Origin: an uncultured Oscillibacter sp.
GTDB lineage: Bacteria; Bacillota; Clostridia; Oscillospirales; Oscillospiraceae
Length of the DNA stretch: 49,536 nucleotides
Direction: 5' to 3'
Assembly: GCA_950097265.1 (NCBI GenBank)
Contig: CATNDJ010000014.1
Coordinates: 1 to 49,536 of the forward strand
Below are positions 1 through 7,311 of this stretch, piece after piece. The notes below the pieces were generated by a model. The model saw only the letters and a list, made by a program, of their open reading frames with translations. It did no database searches and was not told the DNA's origin. Numbering within the stretch: the first letter of the stretch is position 1; each line of letters begins with the position of its first letter. The position numbers were made by a program, and so were the translations under genes.

Positions 1-177
1 GCGGCGGCGGAGGGGGAGAAGTGGACGGAGGAGGACTGGCGGACGGAGCTCCGCCAGACCCTCTCCCATGAGCTGACCCACCACATGGAGGGCCGCAGCG
101 GCCTCCACGCCCTGGACGACAAGGACGAGGCGGAGCTGGCCGCCTGGCGGGAGAAGTACGGGGAACAAGAGCCGTGA
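1..177 (+). CDS. Zincin-like metallopeptidase (HExxHH), 3' end only
   Basis: This is the last 58 codons of a gene that begins before the window, read in frame 1 and ending at TGA 175-177. The fragment contains the motif SHELTHHMEG. Here HELTH is the zinc-binding HExxH helix, followed by a second His. The tail that follows is short, acidic and rich in Leu and Asp. This arrangement, with the zinc motif close to the C-terminus and a following LxxxD stretch, fits the small (about 120-150 residue) zincin-like metallopeptidase family found in many Firmicutes and Actinobacteria, whose substrates are not known. The family is inferred from the motif and its position, since the N-terminal half is not visible. 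A strong hairpin terminator starts directly after the stop codon, so this is the last gene of its transcript. Confidence 0.75.
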   Translation, partial: AAAEGEKWTEEDWRTELRQTLSHELTHHMEGRSGLHALDDKDEAELAAWREKYGEQEP

Positions 178-209
178 AAAAACCGGAAGGGGAGACCCTT
201 CCGGTTTTT
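178..209. terminator. Bidirectional intrinsic terminator
   Basis: The arms AAAAACCGGAAGGG and CCCTTCCGGTTTTT enclose a short GAGA loop. The A-run and T-run flank the stem on both sides, so it can end the rightward metallopeptidase transcript and the leftward Nudix transcript that stops at 214. Confidence 0.9.
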
Positions 210-213
210 GCGC

Positions 214-732
214 CTATTTTGTTGGAAAGCCGAACTGCTCCCGCATGTCGAAGAGGAACCGCAGGAAGCTCTCCGGGTAGGGGATGAAGGTTCCCCGGGC
301 CAGCATGTTCAGAATTTCTTCCAGGGAGGCCCACCGGACGTCCCGGACCTCCTCCCGCTGGAGGGTCAGTTCCCCCAGGGACAGGTCCCGGGTGAGGATG
401 TAGAAGTCGTCGAAGCCGCCGTCAAAGTTTACCGTCACCGAGGGGCGAAGGCCGCTCAGGTCCAGGGAAACGCCCAGTTCCTCCCGGAACTCCCGCTCCG
501 CCCCCTGGCGGCTGGTTTCCCCGGCGTCCACGCCGCCGCCCACGGACACGTCCCAGAGCTCCGGGAAAATGGTTTTTGACCGAGCCCGCTGCTGGATGAG
601 CAGCCGCCCCCGGCTGTCGAAGACGCAGACATGGACCACCAGCCGCAGCGCGCCGGGGCCCTTCCGCGCGTGTCTCTCCGCCGTCCTGCCCAGGGGGAAG
701 CGGTTTTCGTCGTATAAGTCCACCAGTTCCAT
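214..732 (-). CDS. Nudix hydrolase
   Basis: This is a 172-residue cytoplasmic protein with a complete Nudix box at about residues 66-88: GGVDAGE, seven residues, then REFREELGV. It matches GX5EX7REUXEEXGU, where the glutamates bind the catalytic metal. Nudix enzymes cleave nucleoside diphosphates linked to another group. The N-terminus (MELVDLYDENR, then HARKGPGALR and LLIQQRA) resembles the branch around isopentenyl-diphosphate isomerase-like and YfcD-like Nudix proteins, but the substrate cannot be fixed from sequence. The ATG is preceded by GGGGAGGGCCTT, a good ribosome site. It lies 28 bases downstream of the leftward gene ending at 761 and is probably cotranscribed with it. The shared terminator at 178-209 follows. 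Confidence 0.9.
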   Translation of the reverse strand: MELVDLYDENRFPLGRTAERHARKGPGALRLVVHVCVFDSRGRLLIQQRARSKTIFPELWDVSVGGGVDAGETSRQGAEREFREELGVSLDLSGLRPSVTVNFDGGFDDFYILTRDLSLGELTLQREEVRDVRWASLEEILNMLARGTFIPYPESFLRFLFDMREQFGFPTK

Positions 733-760
733 AAGGCCCTCCCCGGCGCCGTGCGCTCTC

Positions 761-1174
761 TTATTCGTCCAGGTCGATGGAGATGTGCTCCGTTCCGTGT
801 TCGTCGAACTCGTCCAGGTAGGCGTCGATCCGCTCCATCAGGGCCCCGTAGTTCTCCCGGGTCAGGGGCTCGCCGTCCAGGTCCCGCAGGGCCAGCTCCT
901 CGGCGAGAATCTCGTAGAAAACCACGTCCTCATAGCTCTCGATGGCCTCGTGAATGCCGCCGTTGGCGAAGGCCCGGGAGGGAATCAGTTCCCCCTGGTA
1001 CAGCTCCACCAGCTTCCCCATGCCGTGGCGGAGGCAGTGGGAAAAAATCAGGCTTTCTACCTGGTCATACTCTTTAATGCGGTCGTCCTCCCGGGTGGAA
1101 TTGAGGACCCAGTTGCCTATGTAGACCAGGTCCAGCAGGTAGCGGTACTGCCGCTCCGTCAGCTCGATTTTCAT
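761..1174 (-). CDS. Conserved hypothetical acidic protein
   Basis: I do not recognise a named family. The protein has 137 residues, is strongly acidic, predicted helical, and has no signal peptide or membrane segment. It begins MKIELTERQYRYLLDLVYIGNW and ends with an Asp/Glu-rich tail (DEFDEHGTEHISIDLDE). I place the start at ATG 1174 rather than the upstream in-frame GTG at 1192. The sequence GTGAGGAGGGG at that GTG is itself the ribosome site, about 9 bases before the ATG. The Nudix gene follows after 28 bases. A promoter with a perfect TATAAT lies upstream at 1229-1257, divergent from the murI promoter. Function is unknown. Confidence 0.75.
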   Translation of the reverse strand: MKIELTERQYRYLLDLVYIGNWVLNSTREDDRIKEYDQVESLIFSHCLRHGMGKLVELYQGELIPSRAFANGGIHEAIESYEDVVFYEILAEELALRDLDGEPLTRENYGALMERIDAYLDEFDEHGTEHISIDLDE

Positions 1175-1228
1175 AAACAGGCCCCTCCTCACAGCGCCGG
1201 CGGCGGGTTGGTTTCAACATACGGCATG

Positions 1229-1257
1229 ATTATAACAGAAGTTTCAGAAAAATTCCA
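1229..1257 (-). promoter_or_regulatory. Sigma-A-type promoter for the leftward hypothetical/Nudix pair
   Basis: On the minus strand a perfect -10 TATAAT (1229-1234) lies 17 bases after TGGAAT (1252-1257), which is a weak -35. It is followed by the gene starting at 1174. Confidence 0.6.
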
Positions 1258-1291
1258 CATAAAAAAGAGGGCAGAAAGACTAAAATCTGTC

Positions 1292-1320
1292 TTGCGGGAA
1301 AGAGCCGCTCATAGTATAAT
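1292..1320 (+). promoter_or_regulatory. Sigma-A-type promoter for murI
   Basis: TTGCGG (1292-1297) and TATAAT (1315-1320) are separated by exactly 17 bases. The murI start is 68 bases further on. Together with the leftward promoter at 1229-1257 this makes a divergent control region. Confidence 0.8.
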
Positions 1321-1387
1321 ACATAACTCAGAGCTATTTGCGGCGGGGGAACCGGCGTTCCGGCCCCGGAGGAGAGGAGTGACGGCA

Positions 1388-2203
1388 ATGGATGCACGCC
1401 CCATCGGCGTGTTCGACTCCGGCCTGGGGGGATTGACGGCGGTGCGGGTTCTGCGGCGCATTCTCCCGGAGGAGAACCTGGTTTACTTCGGCGACACGGC
1501 CCGGGTGCCCTACGGCGGCCGGTCCCGGGAGACCATTTTAAGATACGCCCGGCAGGACCTGCGCTTTCTCCGGTCCTTCGACCTCAAGGCGGCGCTCATC
1601 GCCTGCGGCACGGTGTCCACCACCTCCCTGGACGTGCTCCAGGCGGAAAACGACCTGCCCATCGTCGGCGTGGTGGAGCCCACCTGCCGCCGGGCCCTGG
1701 CGGTGACGAAGAACCGTCGGGTGGGGCTCATCGCCACCCTGGCCTCCGTTCGCTCCGGGGCCTATGAGGCGGCGCTGCGGCGGCTGGACTCAGGCGTGGA
1801 GGTCCTGTGCCGTCCCTGCCCGCTGTTCGTGCCCCTGGTGGAGAACGGCCGGTTCCGTCCCGGGGACGTGGTCATCGAGACCGTGGCCCGGGAGTACTTA
1901 GCCCCCCTGCTGGAGTGGGGGATGGACGCCCTGATTTTGGGCTGCACCCATTACCCGCTGCTGGAGGAGGTTCTTTCCGCCGTCTGCGGCCCGGGGGTGG
2001 CCCTGGTTTCCGCCGGGGAAGAATCCGCCTTCGAGCTCAAGCGCCTGCTCACCGCCCGGAACCTCCGGGCCCCGGCGGGCGGAAAGGGGGAGGCCGAATT
2101 TTACGTCAGCGACCGCTCGGAGGATTTCGAGGGCGCGGCCTCCCTGTTTTTGCAGGAGGACATCCATCACATGGCACGGAGGATCGACATTGACCAGTAT
2201 TGA
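1388..2203 (+). CDS. murI: Glutamate racemase
   Basis: This 271-residue enzyme interconverts L- and D-glutamate, supplying D-Glu for peptidoglycan. The family signature is clear: IGVFDSGLGGLTAVR at residues 6-20, YFGDTARVPYGGRS at 33-46, and the two catalytic-cysteine motifs, IACGTVS (Cys near 73) and LGCTHYP (Cys near 185). The first motif is usually ACNT, so Asn is replaced by Gly here. The ATG at 1388 is chosen over a much longer in-frame extension because GGAGAGGAGTGACGGCA precedes it and the family homology begins immediately. It starts a probable operon with DUF1934 and argS and has a strong promoter at 1292-1320. Confidence 0.93.
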   Translation: MDARPIGVFDSGLGGLTAVRVLRRILPEENLVYFGDTARVPYGGRSRETILRYARQDLRFLRSFDLKAALIACGTVSTTSLDVLQAENDLPIVGVVEPTCRRALAVTKNRRVGLIATLASVRSGAYEAALRRLDSGVEVLCRPCPLFVPLVENGRFRPGDVVIETVAREYLAPLLEWGMDALILGCTHYPLLEEVLSAVCGPGVALVSAGEESAFELKRLLTARNLRAPAGGKGEAEFYVSDRSEDFEGAASLFLQEDIHHMARRIDIDQY

Positions 2204-2660
2204 GAGGCAGAAGCTGCCCGTACTGCTGACCATCCGGTCGGAGCAGCGTTTTGAGGATACGGAGCCCGACAGCATTGAGCTGATGACCGAGGGCACCCTG
2301 ACGCCCACGGGGGAGGGGGGCCTGGTTCTCTCCTATCAGGAGAGCGCCCTGACCGGCCTGGAGGGCACCACCACCACCTTTGAGGTCCGGGGCCCCCAGG
2401 TGATTCTGAGCCGGACGGGAAGCGTGAACTCCCAGATGGTTTTTGAAGAGGGAAAGCAGCACACCTCCCTGTACGAGACCCCCTTCGGCGAGCTGGCCAT
2501 CGACATCCAGACCAGCCGCCTCCGGCACAGCCTGACGGAGCGGGGGGGCCTGATGGATTTGCGGTACTCCATCTCCGTGGATCACTCCGTCACGGGGCGG
2601 AACGCCTTTAAGATTCGCGTGAAAAGAAAGCATGAGGCCCGGGAAAATGGGCAATCCTGA
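2190..2660 (+). CDS. DUF1934 (YwiB-like) beta-barrel protein
   Basis: This 156-residue protein is predicted to be all beta: alternating strands such as VLLTIRSEQRF, GLVLSYQES, TTFEVRGPQVILSR and MDLRYSISVDH. It matches the small DUF1934/YwiB family, which has a lipocalin-like fold and no assigned function. The start is a TTG at 2190, preceded by GGAGG about 11 bases upstream inside the end of murI, and it overlaps murI by 14 bases. The ywiB-argS pairing is common in Firmicutes, and argS follows here 34 bases later. The family assignment rests on context, length and strand pattern. Confidence 0.82.
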   Translation: MTSIERQKLPVLLTIRSEQRFEDTEPDSIELMTEGTLTPTGEGGLVLSYQESALTGLEGTTTTFEVRGPQVILSRTGSVNSQMVFEEGKQHTSLYETPFGELAIDIQTSRLRHSLTERGGLMDLRYSISVDHSVTGRNAFKIRVKRKHEARENGQS

Positions 2661-2694
2661 TACAAAAGACGCGGGAAAGAAAGAGGTTTTCACA

Positions 2695-4440
2695 ATGACG
2701 AACATGGTACAAAACGCCAAGGATCAGGCCGCGGCCCTGGCCCTGGCCGCCTACCGGGCTGCCGCGGAGGACGGGTCCCTGCCCCAAGCGGAGGTCCATA
2801 CCGCCCCGGTGGAGGTTCCCCGGGACGCCGCCAACGGCGACTTTACCACTACCTTCGCCCTGGCGGCCTCCAAGGCCCTGCGGCAGCCCCCCCGGGCCAT
2901 CGCCCAGGCCCTGCTGGACCACATGGACCTGGAGGGAAGCGATTTCGCCTCCGCCGAAATCGCCGGGCCGGGCTTCCTGAATTTCCGGCTGGGCCGGAAG
3001 TGGTATGAGGAGGTCTGCGCCGCCGTGGAAAGCGAGGGAGCGGACTATGGCCGCTCCGACGCGCTGAAGGGCCAGAAGATCATGGTGGAGTTCGTCTCCG
3101 CCAACCCCACCGGGCCCATGCACATGGGCAATGCCCGGGGCGGCGTGCTGGGGGACACCCTGGCCTCCGTGCTCTCCGCCTGCGGGGCGGAGGTGAACCG
3201 GGAATTTTACGTCAACGACGCCGGGCACCAGATCGACAAGTTTGCCCGCTCCATTTACGCCCGGTGCATGCAGCTTACCTACGGAGAGGACGAGCACCCC
3301 TTCCCGGAGGACGGCTATCAGGGCGACGACATCCGGGAGCTGGCCAGGGGCTTTTTGGCCCAGGCGGAGGACTTCCCCGGCGCGACCCGGGAGGAGGTCT
3401 GGATGGCGGCCATGAGCGAGTACGGCCTGTCCGTCAACCTGCCGAAGATGAAGGAGGACCTGCGGCGCTACAAAATCGAGTACGACACCTGGTTCTACGA
3501 GTCCAGCCTGCACAACAGCGGCGCGGTGGCGGAGACGGCGGAGCTTTTGACCAAGGCGGGCTGGACCTATGAGAAGGACGGGGCCCTGTGGCTGAAGACC
3601 GCCCAGATTATGCGGGAGAACCTGCTGAAGGCGGGGAAGAAGGAAAAGGACATTGAGAAGCTGGACCTGAAGGACGACGTGTTGCGCCGGGCCAACGGCT
3701 TTTACACCTACTTTGCCGCGGACATCGCCTACCACTACAACAAGTTCAAGACCCGCGGCTTTGACCGGGTCATCAACATCTGGGGCGCGGACCACCACGG
3801 CCACGTGGCCCGGCTGAAGGGGGCCCTGGACGCCCTGGGCCTGGACGGCAGCGGAAAGCTGGACATCGTGCTGATGCAGCTGGTCAAGCTCCTCCGGGAC
3901 GGGGAGCTGGTGAAGATGAGCAAGCGCACCGGCAAGGCCATCTCCCTCTCGGACCTGCTGGACGAGGTGCCCGTGGATGCGGCCCGGTGGTTTTTCAACG
4001 CCAAGCCGGACACCCAGATGGACTTTGATTTGGGCCTCGCCGTCCGGGAGGACTCCGAGAACCCCATCTACTACGTGGAGTATGCCCACGCCCGCATCTG
4101 CTCGCTGGTTGAAAAGCTGGCGGGGGAGGGCCTGACGGTCCCCGCCCCGGGGACGGCGGACCTGAGCCTTTTGACGGCGGAGGCGGAAGAGGCCCTCATC
4201 AAGCAGCTGGCCGCCTGGCCGGACACCATCCGGGCCGCGGCGAAGAACTACGACCCCTCCCACGTGAACCGCTACCTGATGGAGCTGGCGGGCTGCTTCC
4301 ACCGCTTCTACACCGCCTGCCACATCCGGGAGGAGGCCCCCGCCCTGGCCGCCGCCCGCCTCCGGCTGGCGGACGACGCCCGCATCGTCCTGCGGAACGG
4401 GCTGAAGCTCATCGGCGTGGACGCCCCCGAGCATATGTAA
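2695..4440 (+). CDS. argS: Arginyl-tRNA synthetase
   Basis: This 581-residue class I synthetase attaches arginine to tRNA-Arg. It has the N-terminal additional domain (about 1-120), a HIGH-type motif in NPTGPMHMGNARGG (about 138-150), the catalytic core with WGADHHGHV, a clear KMSKR signature (VKMSKRTG, about 405), and a C-terminal anticodon-binding helical domain ending in LKLIGVDAPEHM, the typical ArgS C-terminus. A start at ATG 2695 with GAAAGAAAGAGG upstream fits best; a longer frame from 2632 lacks family similarity, and ATG 2704 is a minor alternative. A structured leader rather than a conventional terminator follows. Confidence 0.95.
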   Translation: MTNMVQNAKDQAAALALAAYRAAAEDGSLPQAEVHTAPVEVPRDAANGDFTTTFALAASKALRQPPRAIAQALLDHMDLEGSDFASAEIAGPGFLNFRLGRKWYEEVCAAVESEGADYGRSDALKGQKIMVEFVSANPTGPMHMGNARGGVLGDTLASVLSACGAEVNREFYVNDAGHQIDKFARSIYARCMQLTYGEDEHPFPEDGYQGDDIRELARGFLAQAEDFPGATREEVWMAAMSEYGLSVNLPKMKEDLRRYKIEYDTWFYESSLHNSGAVAETAELLTKAGWTYEKDGALWLKTAQIMRENLLKAGKKEKDIEKLDLKDDVLRRANGFYTYFAADIAYHYNKFKTRGFDRVINIWGADHHGHVARLKGALDALGLDGSGKLDIVLMQLVKLLRDGELVKMSKRTGKAISLSDLLDEVPVDAARWFFNAKPDTQMDFDLGLAVREDSENPIYYVEYAHARICSLVEKLAGEGLTVPAPGTADLSLLTAEAEEALIKQLAAWPDTIRAAAKNYDPSHVNRYLMELAGCFHRFYTACHIREEAPALAAARLRLADDARIVLRNGLKLIGVDAPEHM

Positions 4441-4455
4441 ATCACGCATAATTCT

Positions 4456-4517
4456 ACCAGCCTCCGCACAGAATGGAGAGGCGGCGTCGCCGCGACTTCA
4501 TCCGGGCGGAGGCTGGT
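4456..4517 (+). promoter_or_regulatory. Long-range hairpin covering the ribosome site of the DUF6512 gene
   Basis: ACCAGCCTCCGC (4456-4467) pairs perfectly with GCGGAGGCTGGT (4506-4517), and an inner GCGGCG/CGCCGC hairpin lies between them. The 3' arm contains the GGAGG ribosome site of the gene starting at 4521 and is followed by TTTT. It could act as a weak argS terminator, an attenuator or a translation-blocking leader; sequence alone cannot decide. Confidence 0.5.
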
Positions 4518-4520
4518 TTT

Positions 4521-5054
4521 ATGAGGCGGAAACTGTTTTTCTGGGAGCTGGGGGGCTTTTTGTTCACCGGGGCGCTGGGGACGCTCCTGCACTTCGTCTA
4601 CGAATGGAGCGGCGGCAGCGCCCTGGCAGCCTGGTTCTCCGCCGTCAACGAGTCCACCTGGGAGCACATGAAGCTCCTCTTTGTGCCCCTGTTCCTCTTC
4701 TCCGTGGTACAGATCTGCCTGCTGGGAAGGAACTACCCCAACCTCCTGGCGGTCCGGGCTCTCAGCGCCCTGACGGGAGTGGCCTTGATCCCCGTGCTGT
4801 TCTATACCTACACCGGCATCCTGGGCCGGAATATCAATTGGGTGGACGTCGCCATCTTCTTCCTGGCGGACCTGGGGGCCTTCGCCCTGGACTTTTGGCT
4901 GCTCCGCCGGGGGAAGCTCTCCAGCCGCTGGATGCAGCTCGCGGGTCTGGCGGTTTTGTGGGGGATGGCTTTCTGCTTCGTGTGGTGCACCTTCCGGCCG
5001 GTTCATCTGCCGCTGTGGCGGGACCCGGTGACGGGAGCCTACGGCATCCCCTGA
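4521..5054 (+). CDS. DUF6512-type multi-pass membrane protein
   Basis: This 177-residue integral membrane protein has about five hydrophobic helices. It carries the stretch WFSAVNESTWEHMKLLFVP, which is the hallmark of the DUF6512 family in Clostridia and Lachnospiraceae; the function is unknown. I place the start at ATG 4521, with GGAGG 8 bases upstream. A longer in-frame reading from 4473 would add Arg-rich residues that are unlike the family. It is expressed either by readthrough from argS or from an unseen promoter, and its ribosome site sits in the hairpin at 4456-4517. A strong terminator overlaps its stop codon. Confidence 0.85.
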   Translation: MRRKLFFWELGGFLFTGALGTLLHFVYEWSGGSALAAWFSAVNESTWEHMKLLFVPLFLFSVVQICLLGRNYPNLLAVRALSALTGVALIPVLFYTYTGILGRNINWVDVAIFFLADLGAFALDFWLLRRGKLSSRWMQLAGLAVLWGMAFCFVWCTFRPVHLPLWRDPVTGAYGIP

Positions 5055-5077
5055 AAACGCCCCTCGGGGCGTTTTCT
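5054..5077 (+). terminator. Intrinsic terminator after the DUF6512 gene
   Basis: AAAACGCCCC-TC-GGGGCGTTTT forms a 10-bp stem followed by CTCC and TTTTT. The stem starts in the stop codon. Confidence 0.9.
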
Positions 5078-5115
5078 CCTTTTTGGAATTTACTGTGAAT
5101 TTCCGGCCCCCCTGC

Positions 5116-5144
5116 TTGACCAACGGGCCGCCGGGGGGTATAAT
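5116..5144 (+). promoter_or_regulatory. Sigma-A-type promoter for the xpaC-telA operon
   Basis: TTGACC (5116-5121), a 17-base spacer and TATAAT (5139-5144) form a near-consensus promoter 40 bases ahead of the XpaC gene. Confidence 0.88.
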
Positions 5145-5184
5145 ATACTAACTTGCGAACTGTGTGACGAACGGAGGTCCTGTT

Positions 5185-5898
5185 ATGACGGCCAAACGAA
5201 AGCCTGCCGCCCCCTTTTACGCCGTGGCGGCTCTGTGGCTGCTGGGCGGGCTGTTCCTGCCCCTGTATTCCAGTATGGCCATTGCCCTGATGGCATTGGT
5301 TTCGGCTGTGGTGTTTTTTGCCGTCAACAAGCTCTGCCGGGGGGCGGAGGCCGAATCCGCGGAAGCGCAGAAGAAGGAGGAGGCCCCTAAAAAGCCCAAG
5401 GAGGAGCCCTCCACCGGGAACGCGGAGCTGGACAAGGTGATTAAGGACGGAAAGCTGGCCCTGGGCGAGATGAACCGGCTGGACGACAGCATCGCGGACC
5501 CCGGCGTCTCCGCCGATATCGTGCGGCTGAGCCAGGTGTCGGAGAAGATCTTCCAGGCGGTGAAGGACGACCCGGACAAGCTGCCTCAAATTCGGAAATT
5601 TATGGACTACTACCTGCCCACCACCCTGAAGCTGCTGAACGCCTATGACCGCATGAGCGGCGCGGGAGTCTCCGGGGAGAACATCGACGGGACCAAGACA
5701 AAGGTGGAGGATATGCTGAAAACCATCGTCCGGGCCTTCGAGAAGCAGCTGGACGCACTCTACGGGGCCGACGCGCTGGACGTCTCCGCAGACATCCAGG
5801 TGATGGAGACCCTGCTGGCCCGGGAGGGCCTGACGGAGCCGGAGCTGAAGGCGGACTCCGTTCAGGCGGACGGCACGGACATCAGGCTGGAGCTGTAA
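5185..5898 (+). CDS. xpaC: XpaC family (BCIP-hydrolysis) membrane protein
   Basis: This 237-residue protein has two N-terminal hydrophobic helices (about residues 9-25 and 28-48), a Lys/Glu/Pro-rich linker (QKKEEAPKKPKEEP) and a helical cytoplasmic domain. That layout fits the XpaC family (5-bromo-4-chloroindolyl phosphate hydrolysis protein), whose biochemical role is not established. XpaC genes are typically next to telA, as here. ATG 5185 has ACGGAGGTCC upstream. It is the first gene of a four-gene unit with a 68-codon membrane protein, TelA and a TPM-domain protein. Confidence 0.85.
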   Translation: MTAKRKPAAPFYAVAALWLLGGLFLPLYSSMAIALMALVSAVVFFAVNKLCRGAEAESAEAQKKEEAPKKPKEEPSTGNAELDKVIKDGKLALGEMNRLDDSIADPGVSADIVRLSQVSEKIFQAVKDDPDKLPQIRKFMDYYLPTTLKLLNAYDRMSGAGVSGENIDGTKTKVEDMLKTIVRAFEKQLDALYGADALDVSADIQVMETLLAREGLTEPELKADSVQADGTDIRLEL

Positions 5899-5930
5899 TA
5901 AGCGTGGAATAAAACGAAGGAGGAAGAATT

Positions 5931-6137
5931 ATGAAAAACCGAAATCCCGTTTACCTGTTCCTCTCCATTTTGGAGGGCATGCTGTCCGGGGGCTACTTCT
6001 ACCTGGCGAAGAAGGAACGGGACCCCCTGAACCTGGTGACCGGCTGCGTGTGGCTGGCGGTCTCCATTCTCCACGGGCTGACCGGCATCCGGGAGGAAGA
6101 ACACGTTTTGCTGGTGGAGGAAGACGACTATGAGTGA
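5931..6137 (+). CDS. Small two-helix membrane protein in the xpaC-telA operon
   Basis: This 68-residue protein has two hydrophobic segments (YLFLSILEGMLSGGYFYLA and LVTGCVWLAVSILHGLTGI) joined by KKERDP and ends in an acidic tail. It starts at ATG 5931 behind a very strong GAAGGAGGAAGAATT. Its stop overlaps telA by 8 bases, implying translational coupling. I know no named family. Its position between XpaC and TelA suggests it assembles with them at the membrane, which is inference. Confidence 0.75.
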   Translation: MKNRNPVYLFLSILEGMLSGGYFYLAKKERDPLNLVTGCVWLAVSILHGLTGIREEEHVLLVEEDDYE

Positions 6138-7299
6138 TAATATGATCCCCGAGCTGACCCTGGACCCCGCCGCCGTAGCGGCGGCTTCCGTACCGGAGCT
6201 GACCCTGGAGCCCGCGGCCACTCCCGCCGCCCCCGAGCCGGAAAAGCCGGAGGTGAAGCCGGTGGAGCTGGACGACTCCATGCTCTCCGAGGCGGAGAAA
6301 AAGGCCGTGGAAGAGTTCTCCAAAAAGATCGACGTGATGGATTCCAACCTGATACTGCAATACGGCGCGGCGGCCCAGAAGAACGTGGCGGGCTTCTCCG
6401 AGAGCGCCCTGGCCTCCGTCCGCACCAAGGATTTGGGAGAGGTGGGCAAGTCCCTCTCCGAGCTGGTGGTGGAGCTGAAGGGCTTCGGCGAGGAGGAGGA
6501 GAAAAAGGGCCTCTTCGGCAAGTTCAAGAAAGCCGGGAACCGGCTGGAGGTCATGAAGGCTCAGTACTCCAAGGTCGAAAGCAACGTGGACAAGATTGTC
6601 CGGGAGCTGGAGCAGCATCAGGTCACCCTGATGAAGGACGTGGCCATGTTCGACCAGATGTATGAGCTGAATCTTAAGTACTATAAAGAGCTGACCATGT
6701 ATATCCTGGCGGGGAAGAAGAAGCTGGCGGACGTACGGGAGAACGAGCTCCCCGCCCTCCGGGCCAAGGCGGAGCAGACCGGGGCCCAGGAGGACGCCCA
6801 GCGCTATAACGACATGGTCCAGATGTGCGAGCGCTTTGAAAAGAAGCTCCACGACCTGGAGCTGACCCGCATGATCTCCATCCAGATGGGCCCCCAGACC
6901 CGGCTGCTCCAGAACAACGACACGCTGATGGTGGAGAAAATTCAGTCCTCCCTGGTGAACACGATTCCCCTGTGGAAGAGCCAGATGGTGCTGGCCTTAG
7001 GGATGGAGCACGGCCGCCAGGCCACCGCCGCTCAGAGCGCGGTGACGGAGATGACCAACGAGCTCCTGAAGAAAAACGCCGACATGCTGAAAATGGGCAC
7101 CGTCCAGACCGCCAAGGAGGCGGAGAGGAGCGTTGTGAGCATCGAGACCCTCCAGCACACGAACCAGCAGCTGATCTCCACCCTGGACGAGGTGCTGAAC
7201 ATCCAGCGGGAGGGCGCCCAGAAACGGAAAGAAGCCGAGGTGGAGCTGGGCCGCATCGAGGGGGAGCTCCGGGCCAAGCTGATGGAGCTCCACAAGTAA
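6130..7299 (+). CDS. telA: TelA/YceH family (toxic anion resistance) protein
   Basis: This 389-residue protein is almost entirely helical with long coiled-coil character. It contains typical TelA segments: NLILQYGAAAQKNVAGFSE, the DLGEVGKSLSELVVELKGF region, and a C-terminal EKIQSSLVNTIPLWKSQMV stretch. TelA proteins are linked to tellurite, nisin and cell-wall antibiotic tolerance, but their biochemistry is unknown. The first 45 residues are a Pro/Ala-rich low-complexity tail in which a PELTL(D/E)PAA unit occurs twice. It is translationally coupled to the small membrane protein upstream and followed after 12 bases by the TPM-domain gene. Confidence 0.92.
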   Translation: MSDNMIPELTLDPAAVAAASVPELTLEPAATPAAPEPEKPEVKPVELDDSMLSEAEKKAVEEFSKKIDVMDSNLILQYGAAAQKNVAGFSESALASVRTKDLGEVGKSLSELVVELKGFGEEEEKKGLFGKFKKAGNRLEVMKAQYSKVESNVDKIVRELEQHQVTLMKDVAMFDQMYELNLKYYKELTMYILAGKKKLADVRENELPALRAKAEQTGAQEDAQRYNDMVQMCERFEKKLHDLELTRMISIQMGPQTRLLQNNDTLMVEKIQSSLVNTIPLWKSQMVLALGMEHGRQATAAQSAVTEMTNELLKKNADMLKMGTVQTAKEAERSVVSIETLQHTNQQLISTLDEVLNIQREGAQKRKEAEVELGRIEGELRAKLMELHK

Positions 7300-7311
7300 A
7301 GGAACGAACCT

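Noticed and set aside
569-1387. Long open frame continuing upstream of murI
   Set aside because: It is antisense to the Nudix and hypothetical genes, crosses both divergent promoters and shows no MurI similarity; murI starts at 1388.
1193-1387. Possible riboswitch or T-box ahead of murI-argS
   Set aside because: No T-box GGTGG..ACCGCG element or recognisable aptamer core; the region is explained by two divergent promoters.
2608-4449. 613-codon open frame antisense to argS
   Set aside because: Composition is typical of the shadow frame in GC-rich coding DNA and it lies wholly opposite a certain gene.
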